A stretch of DNA of 64,000 nucleotides from CAUPWF01 sp963515125 (GTDB lineage Bacteria > Bacillota > Clostridia > Lachnospirales > Lachnospiraceae). The stretch is from positions 17,037-81,036 of the forward strand of contig JBQKKG010000013.1 in the NCBI GenBank assembly GCA_052116865.1, in the 5' to 3' direction. Every line of letters starts with the position of its first letter. Positions within the stretch are counted from its first letter, which is position 1. The notes beneath the pieces were generated by a model, which saw nothing but the letters and a program-made list of their open reading frames with translations, did not search any database and was not told where the DNA came from. Shown piece after piece: positions 9,263 to 18,965 of this stretch. Both the position numbers and the translations under genes were made by a program.

Positions 9263-12200
9263 ATGAGTGAGAGACCGACCATGTTGGTAGTTGATGATGT
9301 TGAAATCAATCGTACCAAATTGAAAGAATTATTTTATGATAAGTATCACGTTTTAGAAGCAGAAGATGGACAAGAAGCTTTGCATATCCTACGTGAAAAT
9401 CATATCTATCTGTCTATTGTGTTACTTGATATTGAAATGCCTATACTGGACGGATTTAAAGTATTGGAGATGATACAAGAAGATGAAATGCTCAAGAAGA
9501 TTCCCGTGATTGCGGTTACGGAATTGAATGAAGAACATGGAATCAAAGCACTAAAGCTTGGGGCAATTGATTTTATAGGGAAACCATTTAATTCAGAGAT
9601 TGTAAAGCATAGGATTACAAATGTAGTCTCAAAGATGCAGCTAGAGAAGGAACATGTAATAGAAACGATGGACCAAAAAAGAATGTCGGAACTTCGCTTT
9701 CAAGCAGAACGTGATGCCTTAACTGGGATATATAATCGAACTACATTTGGGAAATATACAGAGCAGATGATTCGAGCTAATCTAGAAGAACAATATGTGA
9801 TTATTTGTTGGGATATTGCGAGATTTAAAGTGATTAATGAATTATTTGGCTCCATTACAGGAGATAGAATTCTAAAGGCGATAGCGAATGAATTCATTCA
9901 CACATTGACGGGTGTGGGTACATATGGAAGATTGGAGTCAGACCATTTTGTGATTTGTGGACCAGAAGACATCTTAGTTCCAGAGACCATTCAGAACATG
10001 ATGGAGAAATGTCTTAGTAAGATTCCAATTAATTACAATGTAATTATGTATTTTGGCATTTATCGGATAGAGGATTTGAATATTCCTATTGACCAAATGT
10101 GCGATAGAGCGAAGCTGGCACTCAATACTGTAAAAGGTAATTATTTGAAAAGATATGCGTACTATGATGATGTGTTAAGAGATGCGCTGCTAGAAGAGCA
10201 GGAAATTATTGGTGAAATGAAGCGGGCAATGGAAGAAGGGCAATTTAGTGTGTATCTACAACCCATCTATAGTGTGACAACCGAACAACCTATAAGTGCG
10301 GAGGCACTGGTGCGGTGGAATCATCCGGTGAAGGGACAGATTGCACCTACCTTTTTTATACCTATTTTTGAGAAGAATGGTTTTATTACAAAGCTAGATA
10401 TCTTTGTTTGGGAAGAGGTATGTAAGTATCTGCAGTATAGAAAAGAATGTGGTAAGAAAATGATTCCAATCTCTGTCAACGTCTCTAGAATTAATCTTTA
10501 TAATCCAAGTCTATGTGAGGAGATTGCGACACTAATCAGAAGGTATGATTTGGATCCTTCTATGCTAAGACTAGAGATTACAGAAAGTGCTTATACAGAT
10601 AATCCATATCAATTAATAGAGGCAATTAAGACATTAAGGGCGCATGAATTCACCATTGCTATGGATGATTTTGGCAGTGGATATTCTTCGTTAAATATGT
10701 TAAAAGATATTGCCATTGATATCCTTAAAATAGATATGAATTTTATAGATGATTTACAGAATTCAGCAAGAGCGGCAAATGTTATGACGAGTATCGTTAG
10801 AATGGCAAAATGGCTCAATATTCCAGTCGTTGCAGAAGGGGTGGAGACGAAGGAACAGTTAGATTTCTTGCGCGGGATCGGATGTGACCGGATACAAGGA
10901 TTCTATTTTGCAAAGCCCATGCCATTGGAAGCGTTTGATCACCTGCTTGATCAGGTAGAAGAAGAGGCTATAACAGAAGAAAATATATTAGACCAGTATG
11001 ACTTTGATACCATATGGGATTCCAATAAAGAGGTGAATTTGCTTTTTAATGGTATGATTGGTGGGATGGGAGTCTATGAATTGTACGAGGACAAGATGAT
11101 TGTTGTCCGAGTAAATAGGGCATATTATGAACTGCTTGGGGGAACACCACAAACACTTTTCCAAGATACCAAGGATTCATTTGAAAAAATTGTAGATATA
11201 GATAGACCAAGTGTACTTGAAAATTGTAGGAAAGCTATGAGTTCGAAGGAAGTTGAGCAGGTACAAGTTAGAAGATTCCATGAAAATGGAAAGATGCTCT
11301 GGTTAGATATCAAGATGAGATATCTGGGAAAAGCCGGGAATAGACCACTGTTTTATTTTGCCTTGAATGATATTACACAACAAAAGCAAGCAGAATTAAG
11401 AATTGAAGAGCGGGGAAAACAATATTATCAACAGGGTGAAATGTATCGCATGTTGATGGAAGAGTCTCAGATGATTATGTTTGATTATGATATCTTAACA
11501 AAGAACATGCATTATTCTATGCCCATACAAGGTAAAGGAAGAGAAGAATTTTCCATTTATAATTATCCGGAGTTTTTAGGAAATGGATCGGCAATCTGTA
11601 AAGAAGATAGTGAAAGAATTAAAAAAATAATGGGGAAGCTAGAAGAAACCATTTGTTCAGGAGAGTTAGAATTTCAGGCTGATTTCTATGGAAATGGGCT
11701 TCGATGGTATCGGGCTTATTTGAAAAGTATTACAGATGAGAATGACATCATTTATCGTGTCATAGGAAGGGCGGCAGATATCCAGAAAGAAAAGATTGCA
11801 GAAGTGGATACCATAACAAAGCTCTTTAATAGACAGACAACAGAACAGCATATTAATGATATATTATTGGCAAGTGAGGATGGAGAAATACATACCTTTC
11901 TTGCGATTGATGTGGATAATTTTAAAAAAGTCAATGATACTTATGGGCATCTATGTGGAGATATATTGTTAAAAGGGATAGGAGAGATATTCCAAAAGAT
12001 ATTTAGAAAAACAGATGTACTTGGCAGGATTGGTGGAGATGAGTTCGTAGTATTTATGAATGGGGTTGGAAGCCCTTCACTGGTGAAAGATAAAGCGATG
12101 ATGATCCAAGAAGAATTGGAACGGTTCAAAGATGAGAAACAGTGGGATGTAAAAGTAGCCATTAGCATTGGGGTATCTGTTGCGCCTAGAAATGGTACTA

Positions 12201-12289
12201 CATTCAGAGAATTATATAAAAATGCGGATAAAGCACTTTATGTTGCAAAAGAACAAGGAAAGAACCGATTAGTAATACATACGATATAG
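9263..12289 (+). CDS. REC-GGDEF-EAL-PAS-GGDEF signalling protein (c-di-GMP)
   Basis: A ~1008-aa cytoplasmic protein that both makes and degrades cyclic di-GMP by domain content. Order: receiver domain (about 5-125) with phospho-acceptor Asp in LLDIEMP; a degenerate GGDEF domain (about 150-310) whose active loop reads GRLESDHF; an EAL domain (about 320-560) with EALVRW, NVSR, EITES, DDFGSGYSS and VAEGVET all kept; one or two PAS-like segments (about 600-830); and a C-terminal GGDEF domain with intact GRIGGDEF. No membrane segment is seen. The ATG at 9263 fits the GAGG site better than the ATG six bases earlier. The first GGDEF is probably regulatory and the last catalytic. No partner kinase is adjacent. 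Confidence 0.92.
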   Translation: MSERPTMLVVDDVEINRTKLKELFYDKYHVLEAEDGQEALHILRENHIYLSIVLLDIEMPILDGFKVLEMIQEDEMLKKIPVIAVTELNEEHGIKALKLGAIDFIGKPFNSEIVKHRITNVVSKMQLEKEHVIETMDQKRMSELRFQAERDALTGIYNRTTFGKYTEQMIRANLEEQYVIICWDIARFKVINELFGSITGDRILKAIANEFIHTLTGVGTYGRLESDHFVICGPEDILVPETIQNMMEKCLSKIPINYNVIMYFGIYRIEDLNIPIDQMCDRAKLALNTVKGNYLKRYAYYDDVLRDALLEEQEIIGEMKRAMEEGQFSVYLQPIYSVTTEQPISAEALVRWNHPVKGQIAPTFFIPIFEKNGFITKLDIFVWEEVCKYLQYRKECGKKMIPISVNVSRINLYNPSLCEEIATLIRRYDLDPSMLRLEITESAYTDNPYQLIEAIKTLRAHEFTIAMDDFGSGYSSLNMLKDIAIDILKIDMNFIDDLQNSARAANVMTSIVRMAKWLNIPVVAEGVETKEQLDFLRGIGCDRIQGFYFAKPMPLEAFDHLLDQVEEEAITEENILDQYDFDTIWDSNKEVNLLFNGMIGGMGVYELYEDKMIVVRVNRAYYELLGGTPQTLFQDTKDSFEKIVDIDRPSVLENCRKAMSSKEVEQVQVRRFHENGKMLWLDIKMRYLGKAGNRPLFYFALNDITQQKQAELRIEERGKQYYQQGEMYRMLMEESQMIMFDYDILTKNMHYSMPIQGKGREEFSIYNYPEFLGNGSAICKEDSERIKKIMGKLEETICSGELEFQADFYGNGLRWYRAYLKSITDENDIIYRVIGRAADIQKEKIAEVDTITKLFNRQTTEQHINDILLASEDGEIHTFLAIDVDNFKKVNDTYGHLCGDILLKGIGEIFQKIFRKTDVLGRIGGDEFVVFMNGVGSPSLVKDKAMMIQEELERFKDEKQWDVKVAISIGVSVAPRNGTTFRELYKNADKALYVAKEQGKNRLVIHTI

Positions 12290-12315
12290 TAAGAAGTAGA
12301 AAAAAGAGGGATAAT

Positions 12316-13167
12316 ATGTTACAAGATATTGCACCAAAAAAGTTATTTAATGAATTTTTAATTTTAGAACCACAAGCAGAGGATTATGTTGTGATTTACC
12401 AAGACGGAAAGGTATTGTTAAAAGTAGAAGTGGATGGGATGCGTATTCCAACTTATAAAGAGGTAGAACGAGATCTGAAGGGACATAGTGGAGAATATAC
12501 CTATGCGTTATGCGTAGATGAGCATAGCTTCTTTTTACTAAGAAAAATAACGGGTCATGGAATGGTACAGACAGATTATGAGTGGCATACAACTAGGATA
12601 TTTCGAACATTGCAACCAACTTGGATGTCATTTGCAACAATTACGGTGTGTCAGCTGAGTCGATGGTACAAGAGCAGAACGTTTTGCGGTGTATGTGGAA
12701 GTCCCATGCAACCAAGTACAAGTGAGCGCGCAATGATCTGTAAAACATGTGGACAGATAGAATATCCGAAGATTTCTCCGGCAGTGATTGTAGGGGTATT
12801 GGACGGGGATAAAATTATGATGACAAGGTATGCTAATAGCACGTTCAAGAGATATGCATTGATTGCTGGGTTTACAGAGATTGGAGAGACATTAGAGGAA
12901 ACTGTGGAACGGGAGGTCATGGAAGAAGTTGGGGTTAAGGTGAAAAATATTCGCTATTTTGGCAATCAGCCATGGTCTTTTACAGATACCTTGTTGGTTG
13001 GATTTTTTGCAGACCTAGATGGAGATAATACGGTAACATTAGATCGAGAAGAATTAGCAGAAGCTGATTGGTTTACCAAAGAAGATATGCCAGAGGATGA
13101 AGAACAAAATATTAGCTTAACATATACCATGATGCATGCATTTAAAACGGGAAATTATCCGAAATAA
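12316..13167 (+). CDS. nudC: NAD(+) diphosphatase, NUDIX family
   Basis: Hydrolyses NAD(H) to NMN(H) and AMP, and in other bacteria removes NAD caps from RNA. The 283-aa protein has a four-cysteine zinc ribbon (CGVCG ... CKTCG, about residues 119-141) and the NUDIX box GFTEIGETLEETVEREVMEE with following VG, plus the NudC-type QPWSFTDTLLVGF (QPWPFPxS-like) downstream. It starts 26 bp after the c-di-GMP protein, with AGAGGG before the ATG, and is probably co-transcribed; no functional link is evident. A convergent hairpin follows. Confidence 0.92.
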   Translation: MLQDIAPKKLFNEFLILEPQAEDYVVIYQDGKVLLKVEVDGMRIPTYKEVERDLKGHSGEYTYALCVDEHSFFLLRKITGHGMVQTDYEWHTTRIFRTLQPTWMSFATITVCQLSRWYKSRTFCGVCGSPMQPSTSERAMICKTCGQIEYPKISPAVIVGVLDGDKIMMTRYANSTFKRYALIAGFTEIGETLEETVEREVMEEVGVKVKNIRYFGNQPWSFTDTLLVGFFADLDGDNTVTLDREELAEADWFTKEDMPEDEEQNISLTYTMMHAFKTGNYPK

Positions 13168-13170
13168 AAT

Positions 13171-13235
13171 AAGGGTAGGGTGCTCCAAATAGAATTAGAA
13201 ATCTTCTTAATTGCTATTTGGAATCCCCTGCCCTT
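13171..13235. terminator. Convergent terminator hairpin
   Basis: Imperfect long stem: 13171-13180 pairs with 13226-13235 (one G-U) and ccaaatag with ctatttgg inside. It is followed by ATTTTATTT on the minus strand, making it a good terminator for the HAD gene, and it also closes the nudC transcript. Confidence 0.65.
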
Positions 13236-14040
13236 ATCTTAAAAATTCATTGATTACATGTAAGATGCCATCTTCATCATTGGATTTTGTAATGTAATCG
13301 GCACGCTCTAGAACTAAGGGCTGTGCATTGGCCATTGCCACACCAAGTCCTGCACTTTCAATCATAGATACGTCGTTATACCCATCTCCACAGCAAATCA
13401 TTTGGTCAGCTGTTAGACCAATGCTATTTAGAAGCTTTTGTAAAGAATATGCTTTATCAATATTCTGTGGCATAACTTCTAAGAAGAAAGGTTCGGAACG
13501 ATAGAGATTGAGATACTTATGAAAGTGATTCTGGGCTGTCGCTTGTACTTGAGCTACAATATCTGGTTCCCCTGTAATTAGTAACTTGTTTATTGGAAAA
13601 TCTATAATTTTACAAAAATCATTTTCTACATGAATGGGCATATTATTAATTCTTGATTCCAATTCTGTATATTGATTTACCTGCAGTCCGGAGATAATCT
13701 GCTGGCTATCATAGGTTAGAATATCTACCGGATATTCTTTGGCAATATGATAGGTTGGAACAATGGCATCTGCAGGAAGTTGTTTATTATAAACTAATTC
13801 GGATGTAGCGCAATTGATAATACGCCCACCGTTATAGGATAATATATAGCCGCCATAGTCTCCTAAGTGGAGTTCCTTTGCCAAGGGGAGTACTCCTGGA
13901 GTTGGACGTCCGGAGGCCAGAACTATTTTCTTTCCTCGTTCTTGAATATCCATCAGTGCCTCTTTGGTTGGAGGCGTTATGACTTTGTCGGAATTGGTCA
14001 ATGTTCCGTCTAAGTCTAACACCAATATCTCATATTTCAT
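13234..14040 (-). CDS. Cof-type HAD phosphatase
   Basis: A 268-aa haloacid-dehalogenase-family phosphatase of subfamily IIB (Cof type). The nucleophile motif is VLDLDGTLT at the N-terminus, motif II lies in VLASGRP, and motifs III/IV are seen in the C-terminal GDGYNDVSMIE. The large cap domain fits sugar-phosphate or nucleotide substrates, but the actual substrate cannot be read from sequence. It is the last gene of the leftward pncB-ddl-murF unit, starting 14 bp after murF with GAGG upstream. Confidence 0.9.
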   Translation of the reverse strand: MKYEILVLDLDGTLTNSDKVITPPTKEALMDIQERGKKIVLASGRPTPGVLPLAKELHLGDYGGYILSYNGGRIINCATSELVYNKQLPADAIVPTYHIAKEYPVDILTYDSQQIISGLQVNQYTELESRINNMPIHVENDFCKIIDFPINKLLITGEPDIVAQVQATAQNHFHKYLNLYRSEPFFLEVMPQNIDKAYSLQKLLNSIGLTADQMICCGDGYNDVSMIESAGLGVAMANAQPLVLERADYITKSNDEDGILHVINEFLR

Positions 14041-14054
14041 AACAGGACCTCTTT

Positions 14055-15449
14055 CTATGTGAAAGTTTGTGTTTGTAAGGCATCAACAATAGTTGGGAAA
14101 TCCATAAAATGTGAAGCCTTTACCAGAATAGTATCATCCTGCTGAAGAAGATGAGGTACTTCTTTTAGAAAGTCTTCTTTGGTAGAAAAATGTAGGAACA
14201 TGCCACTGTTCTTGTTGGATTTTTGTTGTGCATCTTGTGCACCCTCAAGGGTGTTTTCTGATAATTCTCCAATGCAACATAACAGATCAACATTGGAAGC
14301 CACGGCATATTGACCAACGTCATAGTGCATTGCTTTTTCGTCTTTTCCCAACTCGCCCATATCACCAAGGATAGCAACTCTTCGCCCGAGTGCATAAGAT
14401 AAGACATCTAAGGAGGCTTTCATAGATACTGGATTGGCATTATAGCAATCGTCTATGATAGTAAATGCCTCTGCATCTATGATGTTATTTCGGCCAGAAA
14501 CAGGGGTTAAGGATTCAATCCCTGATTTGATTTGGGATAAACTTAAGCCAAGTGCATTCCCTACACAGGCACCTGCTAAAGCATTGTATACCATATGGGC
14601 ACCAGGAATATGAATGGTAGCTTGCAGCGGTTCTTTTTCCAAGTGTATCAAACAGGAGGTACCTTTTAACCCTAAGTTCTCGATATGTGTTGCATACGCA
14701 TCATGGCAATCAGATAGACCAAAAAAACAAGGAATAATGCCTTTGGTTTTGCCAATGGTAGAAAGTAGATCATCATCCCCATTCAATATAATAGAGGCGT
14801 CTTTTTGCATATATTTGAATATCTCTGCCTTTGCTTTTAAAATACCCTCTCGGCTCTTAAGGAATTCTAAGTGACAATAACCTATATTAGTAATGACACA
14901 GACGTCTGGTCGAGCCATTTTAGCGAGACGTTCCATTTCCCCAAATTCACTAATGCCCATTTCTAAGATTGCTACTTCATGTTCTTGGCGAATATTAAAT
15001 ATGGTGAGTGGGAGACCAATTTCATTGTTAAAATTACCTGCGGTTTTTAAGACGTGGTATTTCTGCTCCAATACGGAGGCGATCATTTCTTTGGTACTTG
15101 TTTTTCCAACGCTACCAGTAATCCCTACCACTTTGATGTTCAATGATAGGCGGTAATACTCTGCGATTTCTTTCATTGCCTGCAGGCAGGAATCGACTAA
15201 TATATAAGGGTAAGTAGCACCTTCTATTAATTTTTCAGAAAGTGTACATAATGCGCCGGATTCCATGACCTGAGGGATGAATGTATGACCATCCACTCGC
15301 TCTCCGCGAATTGGAATAAATAGGAAGCCTTGCTCAATTTTGCGGCTATCAATGGTCACTCCAGTTACCTCTAAGGGAAGCTTTTGGGAATCACCGTAAT
15401 AAGTACCGTTGCAGGCATCCGTAATTTGTTTTAAGGACATATTTTTCAT
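14055..15449 (-). CDS. murF: UDP-MurNAc-tripeptide--D-Ala-D-Ala ligase
   Basis: Adds D-Ala-D-Ala to the UDP-MurNAc-tripeptide, the last cytoplasmic step of peptidoglycan precursor synthesis. The protein has the Mur ligase N-terminal domain, ATP loop GITGSVGKTSTKEM, the central ILEMGISEFGEM block and the C-terminal domain with DDCYNANP. The start at 15449 (MKNMSLKQ) is preferred: AAAGGA lies about 11 bases before it, whereas the ATG at 15461 overlaps that site. It directly follows ddl (25-bp gap with this start), which makes its dipeptide substrate. Confidence 0.94.
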   Translation of the reverse strand: MKNMSLKQITDACNGTYYGDSQKLPLEVTGVTIDSRKIEQGFLFIPIRGERVDGHTFIPQVMESGALCTLSEKLIEGATYPYILVDSCLQAMKEIAEYYRLSLNIKVVGITGSVGKTSTKEMIASVLEQKYHVLKTAGNFNNEIGLPLTIFNIRQEHEVAILEMGISEFGEMERLAKMARPDVCVITNIGYCHLEFLKSREGILKAKAEIFKYMQKDASIILNGDDDLLSTIGKTKGIIPCFFGLSDCHDAYATHIENLGLKGTSCLIHLEKEPLQATIHIPGAHMVYNALAGACVGNALGLSLSQIKSGIESLTPVSGRNNIIDAEAFTIIDDCYNANPVSMKASLDVLSYALGRRVAILGDMGELGKDEKAMHYDVGQYAVASNVDLLCCIGELSENTLEGAQDAQQKSNKNSGMFLHFSTKEDFLKEVPHLLQQDDTILVKASHFMDFPTIVDALQTQTFT

Positions 15450-15474
15450 AATTAATTCCATCCTTTGTCTAGTG

Positions 15475-16527
15475 TTATTGATATCTTTCTAATGATTTTT
15501 GAATAATCAATTCACATAAATCGCCGTATTCGATGCCGGCAGCTTTTGCTTCCTTAGGAAGCAAGCTTGCAGAAGTCATACCAGGAAGACTATTTACCTC
15601 TAGGCAATAAATATGGTCATCTGCATCTAAGATAAAGTCGGCTCTTGCGTATATATCTAATTTTAGTGCATGGAAAGCATCTTCTGAAGCTTGTTGCATG
15701 CGTACTGCAATTTCTTCTGGAATATCTGCTGGACAAATCTCTTGCGTATATCCATCTTGGTACTTATTCGCATAATCAAAAAATCCAGAATTAGGTATAA
15801 TCTCAATCACAGGCAATGCCTTGCCGTCGATGATACCCACTGCAAATTCACGACCTTTGATATATGGCTCAATAATAATTTCATCTTCATATCTAAAAGA
15901 ATCTTTCACGGCCTGATCAAAGGCAGATTCTGTCTCAACAATGTATACCCCAATACTAGAGCCACCAGAGCATGGTTTAACGACAAGAGGCAACGACAGG
16001 CCCAAATCTGATAAAGAATGGTCTCGTTCTCTTCTTTTTAACCAAGTACCACCTGGTGTTGGGATATTTGACATTTTAAATATTTGCTTTGTGCATCCTT
16101 TATCCATTGCTAAAGCACTTCCCAGATAATTTGGACCGGTGTATTTAATACCAAGGACATCAAAAGTAGCTTGTAATTTTCCATTTTCTCCCACGTCACC
16201 ATGAAGACCCATAAATACAATATCTGCCAATCGACAGATTTCTATGACATTTGGTCCAAGAAAACAACTGGATTGATCCTTTCTAGATGCCTTTATAGCG
16301 GCTAAATCAGGTTCCGTTGTTTTGATACCATCTGCAATGGCTAATCCTCCATCAGGAAGAGAAAAAATGTCTTCCAATCGTGTACTATCATATTCGAGTC
16401 CAAGATATACATCTAACAAATATGCTTGATGACCTTTGGCACGTAATGTTTTGCATATACCAGCTCCTGAGGTAAGAGAGACATCTCTTTCGGTACTAAG
16501 ACCACCTGCTAAAACAATAACTTTCAT
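15475..16527 (-). CDS. ddl: D-alanine--D-alanine ligase
   Basis: ATP-grasp enzyme joining two D-alanines for cell-wall synthesis. The 350-aa protein begins MKVIVLAGGLSTERDVSL (the VLxGGxSxE signature), carries GPNYLGSALAMDK, the glycine-rich loop GGSSIGV and the C-terminal EVNSLPGMT metal-binding segment. GGAGA precedes the start. It sits between pncB (11 bp) and murF in one operon. Whether it uses D-Ala or D-lactate cannot be stated firmly, but nothing suggests a resistance-type ligase. Confidence 0.93.
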   Translation of the reverse strand: MKVIVLAGGLSTERDVSLTSGAGICKTLRAKGHQAYLLDVYLGLEYDSTRLEDIFSLPDGGLAIADGIKTTEPDLAAIKASRKDQSSCFLGPNVIEICRLADIVFMGLHGDVGENGKLQATFDVLGIKYTGPNYLGSALAMDKGCTKQIFKMSNIPTPGGTWLKRRERDHSLSDLGLSLPLVVKPCSGGSSIGVYIVETESAFDQAVKDSFRYEDEIIIEPYIKGREFAVGIIDGKALPVIEIIPNSGFFDYANKYQDGYTQEICPADIPEEIAVRMQQASEDAFHALKLDIYARADFILDADDHIYCLEVNSLPGMTSASLLPKEAKAAGIEYGDLCELIIQKSLERYQ

Positions 16528-16538
16528 AGTTCATTCTC

Positions 16539-17996
16539 CTATTCCTTTACCATACTCATTTTATCTAATAACTCTTTCTTTACACTATATAACTCTGGGG
16601 ATAAGTCAATGTATACTTTGTGTGGATTAAAGAGACGTTTTACTTCATCCCATAGGGTATTCTTTTCTTTTTTGCAATAAGCAGCAATCTCCATAACAGA
16701 TGGTGATTGGTATACACATTCCCCTTGCTTGAAGATTGGTTCGAGAAGCTCCCGCATCACGTAAGTGCCACCTTTCAGACGTGTTTTCTTCCATGTCTCT
16801 AATGGATCAAAGAGTAATAAATCTTCTTCTTCGTGAAACTCTTCCGTTACAAAACAAATCAAATCTGCGAGCAATTTACCGGTGGCTTTATCGTAAATTC
16901 TATAGATTGTCTTATTACCTGGGTTGGTTATTTTTTCCGTGTTCTCAGATAGTTTGATTTTTGGTACGAAATCACCAGAATCGTCTTTAATAGCAGCTAA
17001 TTTATAGACGCCGCCAAACGCAGGACAATCTTTAGAGGTAATCAAATTTGTACCTACACCCCAAGAAGTTATGGCAGCCTTTTGCATTTTTAAATCGTGA
17101 ATCAGGTATTCATCTAAGTCATTAGAAGCAGAAATAAATGCATCTGAAAAGCCTGCTTCATCAAGCATCATACGCGCTTTTTTGGAAAGGTACGCTAAGT
17201 CCCCACTGTCCAATCGGATGCCATAACTCTTTAATTTGATTCCAGATTCCCGCATCTCGGTAAATACTTTAATTGCATTTGGAACTCCAGATTTTAAAGT
17301 GTCATAGGTATCTACTAATAAACAACAAGCGTCTGGATATAAATCTGCATATGCTTTAAAAGCTGTATATTCATCAGAAAAACTCATAATCCAGCTGTGA
17401 GCATGAGTCCCTTTTACGGGAACATCAAATAACTGACCAGCTAATACATTCGAAGTGCCGACACAACCTCCAATCATAGCAGCCCTAGCCCCATATAATC
17501 CAGCATCAGGACCTTGTGCCCTGCGTAGACCAAATTCCATAATACCATCGCCGCCAGCGGCATAAACAACGCGAGCTGTCTTGGTTGCAATGAGTGATTG
17601 GTGGTTGATAATATTTAAAAGTGCAGTTTCTACTAATTGTGCTTCCATAATAGGGGCTACTACTTTCAAAAGAGGCTCCTTTGGAAATACGACAGTTCCT
17701 TCTGGAATAGCATAAATATCACCACTAAAATGGAAACCACTTAAGTAGTGCAAGAACTCCTCACTAAAAATATTTAAACTGCGAAGATAATCTACATCAT
17801 CATATGAAAAGTTCAAACTTTTGATGTAGTCAATCACTTGCTCTAAACCAGCAGTGATAGAATAGCCAGAACCACAAGGGTTGTGACGAAAAAAGATATC
17901 GAATACAACAGTTTCATTTTCGGGACGATTAAAATATCCCTGCATCATTGTTAACTCATAAAAATCCGTTAGTAGAGTTAGATTAAGCTTGTTCAT
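16539..17996 (-). CDS. pncB: Nicotinate phosphoribosyltransferase
   Basis: Converts nicotinate and PRPP to nicotinate mononucleotide in NAD salvage. The 485-aa protein shows FYELTMMQGYF at the N-terminus, EFGLRRAQGPDAG (catalytic and PRPP region), GTHAHSWIM and RLDSGDLAYLSKKAR, all typical of the bacterial PncB long form. AAAGGAG precedes the ATG. It heads the leftward operon pncB-ddl-murF-HAD and has a consensus promoter at 18067-18095. The pairing of NAD salvage with peptidoglycan genes looks like a convenience operon. Confidence 0.95.
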   Translation of the reverse strand: MNKLNLTLLTDFYELTMMQGYFNRPENETVVFDIFFRHNPCGSGYSITAGLEQVIDYIKSLNFSYDDVDYLRSLNIFSEEFLHYLSGFHFSGDIYAIPEGTVVFPKEPLLKVVAPIMEAQLVETALLNIINHQSLIATKTARVVYAAGGDGIMEFGLRRAQGPDAGLYGARAAMIGGCVGTSNVLAGQLFDVPVKGTHAHSWIMSFSDEYTAFKAYADLYPDACCLLVDTYDTLKSGVPNAIKVFTEMRESGIKLKSYGIRLDSGDLAYLSKKARMMLDEAGFSDAFISASNDLDEYLIHDLKMQKAAITSWGVGTNLITSKDCPAFGGVYKLAAIKDDSGDFVPKIKLSENTEKITNPGNKTIYRIYDKATGKLLADLICFVTEEFHEEEDLLLFDPLETWKKTRLKGGTYVMRELLEPIFKQGECVYQSPSVMEIAAYCKKEKNTLWDEVKRLFNPHKVYIDLSPELYSVKKELLDKMSMVKE

Positions 17997-18066
17997 TTTT
18001 TTACTCCTTTATATGTTATGTATATTTGATTTATAACTGTTATCTCCAAGGTAAATATATCGACTT

Positions 18067-18095
18067 ATTATAGCACTTTATTAAAAAAATGTAAA
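18067..18095 (-). promoter_or_regulatory. Sigma-A promoter of the pncB operon
   Basis: On the minus strand TTTACA (18095-18090), 17-bp spacer, TATAAT (18072-18067), about 70 bp before the pncB start. Confidence 0.7.
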
Positions 18096-18109
18096 AGAAA
18101 AAGTAGTTC

Positions 18110-18139
18110 TTGTCAGAATAGGAAAGTCCATATTATAAT
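18110..18139 (+). promoter_or_regulatory. Sigma-A promoter of the YcxB-like gene
   Basis: TTGTCA (18110-18115), 18-bp spacer, TATAAT (18134-18139), about 40 bp before the start codon at 18182; divergent to the pncB promoter. Confidence 0.6.
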
Positions 18140-18181
18140 AGTAATTAATAAGTTTATTAAAAGAATGTGGAGGGCGTCCAT

Positions 18182-18784
18182 ATGACACCGGTATATAAAG
18201 TGAAAACGAAGCACGAAAAAGAAGTTTTAAAGGCGTTTATTAAACTCACCTACAGGGTAAGGCATCCCAAATCTACGTCAAGATTGTGTATATTTGGCAT
18301 TATGTTATTTTTTCTAGCGTATGCATTTAATGGCACCTTGGGAACTTATATTTGTGCTGGATTAGGTGGTGTTTTCATAGTATTTGCATTTACACGACAA
18401 AATATTGCTTTAAGAAAATTAATGGCCAATGATGAACTGTATCAAAAACAAACCGAAGTTCAATTTACATTTGGAGAAAGTGAATGGGTGATTCATAATG
18501 GCCTTTCTGATCCAAAACAGCATATAAAATATGGCGAAATTAATGTTGCGTATAAAGATAGTCAATATTATTATTTGAGTGTAAATAACCAAGAATTGCA
18601 TGTATTACCACGGAAAGATTTTATACAGGGGGATGAGGAAGCATTTCAAGATTTCCTAGAGGGCAAGATTGGTGAACCGTTAAAACCGTTGAATATCCCT
18701 AGAAAAGAAAAGTGGAGAATTTTTAAAGAGGCACTAGCAATTGCGTGGGAGCAGCGTGGAGAGAAACCAAAAGAAAAAGAATAA
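18182..18784 (+). CDS. YcxB-like membrane protein
   Basis: A 200-aa protein with two hydrophobic helices near the N-terminus (LCIFGIMLFFLAYAFNG and TYICAGLGGVFIVFAF) and a C-terminal soluble domain typical of the YcxB-like family (LPRKDFIQGDEEAFQDFLEGKIG). Function of the family is unknown. The ATG at 18182 is chosen because GGAGG lies eight bases upstream; a GTG at 18167 overlaps that site. It is a single-gene unit between its own promoter and the terminator at 18785-18820. Confidence 0.8.
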   Translation: MTPVYKVKTKHEKEVLKAFIKLTYRVRHPKSTSRLCIFGIMLFFLAYAFNGTLGTYICAGLGGVFIVFAFTRQNIALRKLMANDELYQKQTEVQFTFGESEWVIHNGLSDPKQHIKYGEINVAYKDSQYYYLSVNNQELHVLPRKDFIQGDEEAFQDFLEGKIGEPLKPLNIPRKEKWRIFKEALAIAWEQRGEKPKEKE

Positions 18785-18820
18785 AAAATGGCATCGAATC
18801 AAAGGTTCGGTGCCATTTTT
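18785..18820 (+). terminator. Intrinsic terminator
   Basis: Stem aaaaatggcatcgaa/ttcggtgccattttt (one G-U), 5-8 nt loop, directly after the YcxB-like stop codon, ending in five T. Confidence 0.85.
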
Positions 18821-18965
18821 ATCACAGAAATCAGTCCATACTGTATTATTTAAAATAACAGTTATGTGACAAACTCACAGAAGGTATACTAAAAATTGTA
18901 TATACTAAATCAAATGTATCAACATGTTAGCTATCAAATGGAACGTATGAAAGGAGTTGGGACGC

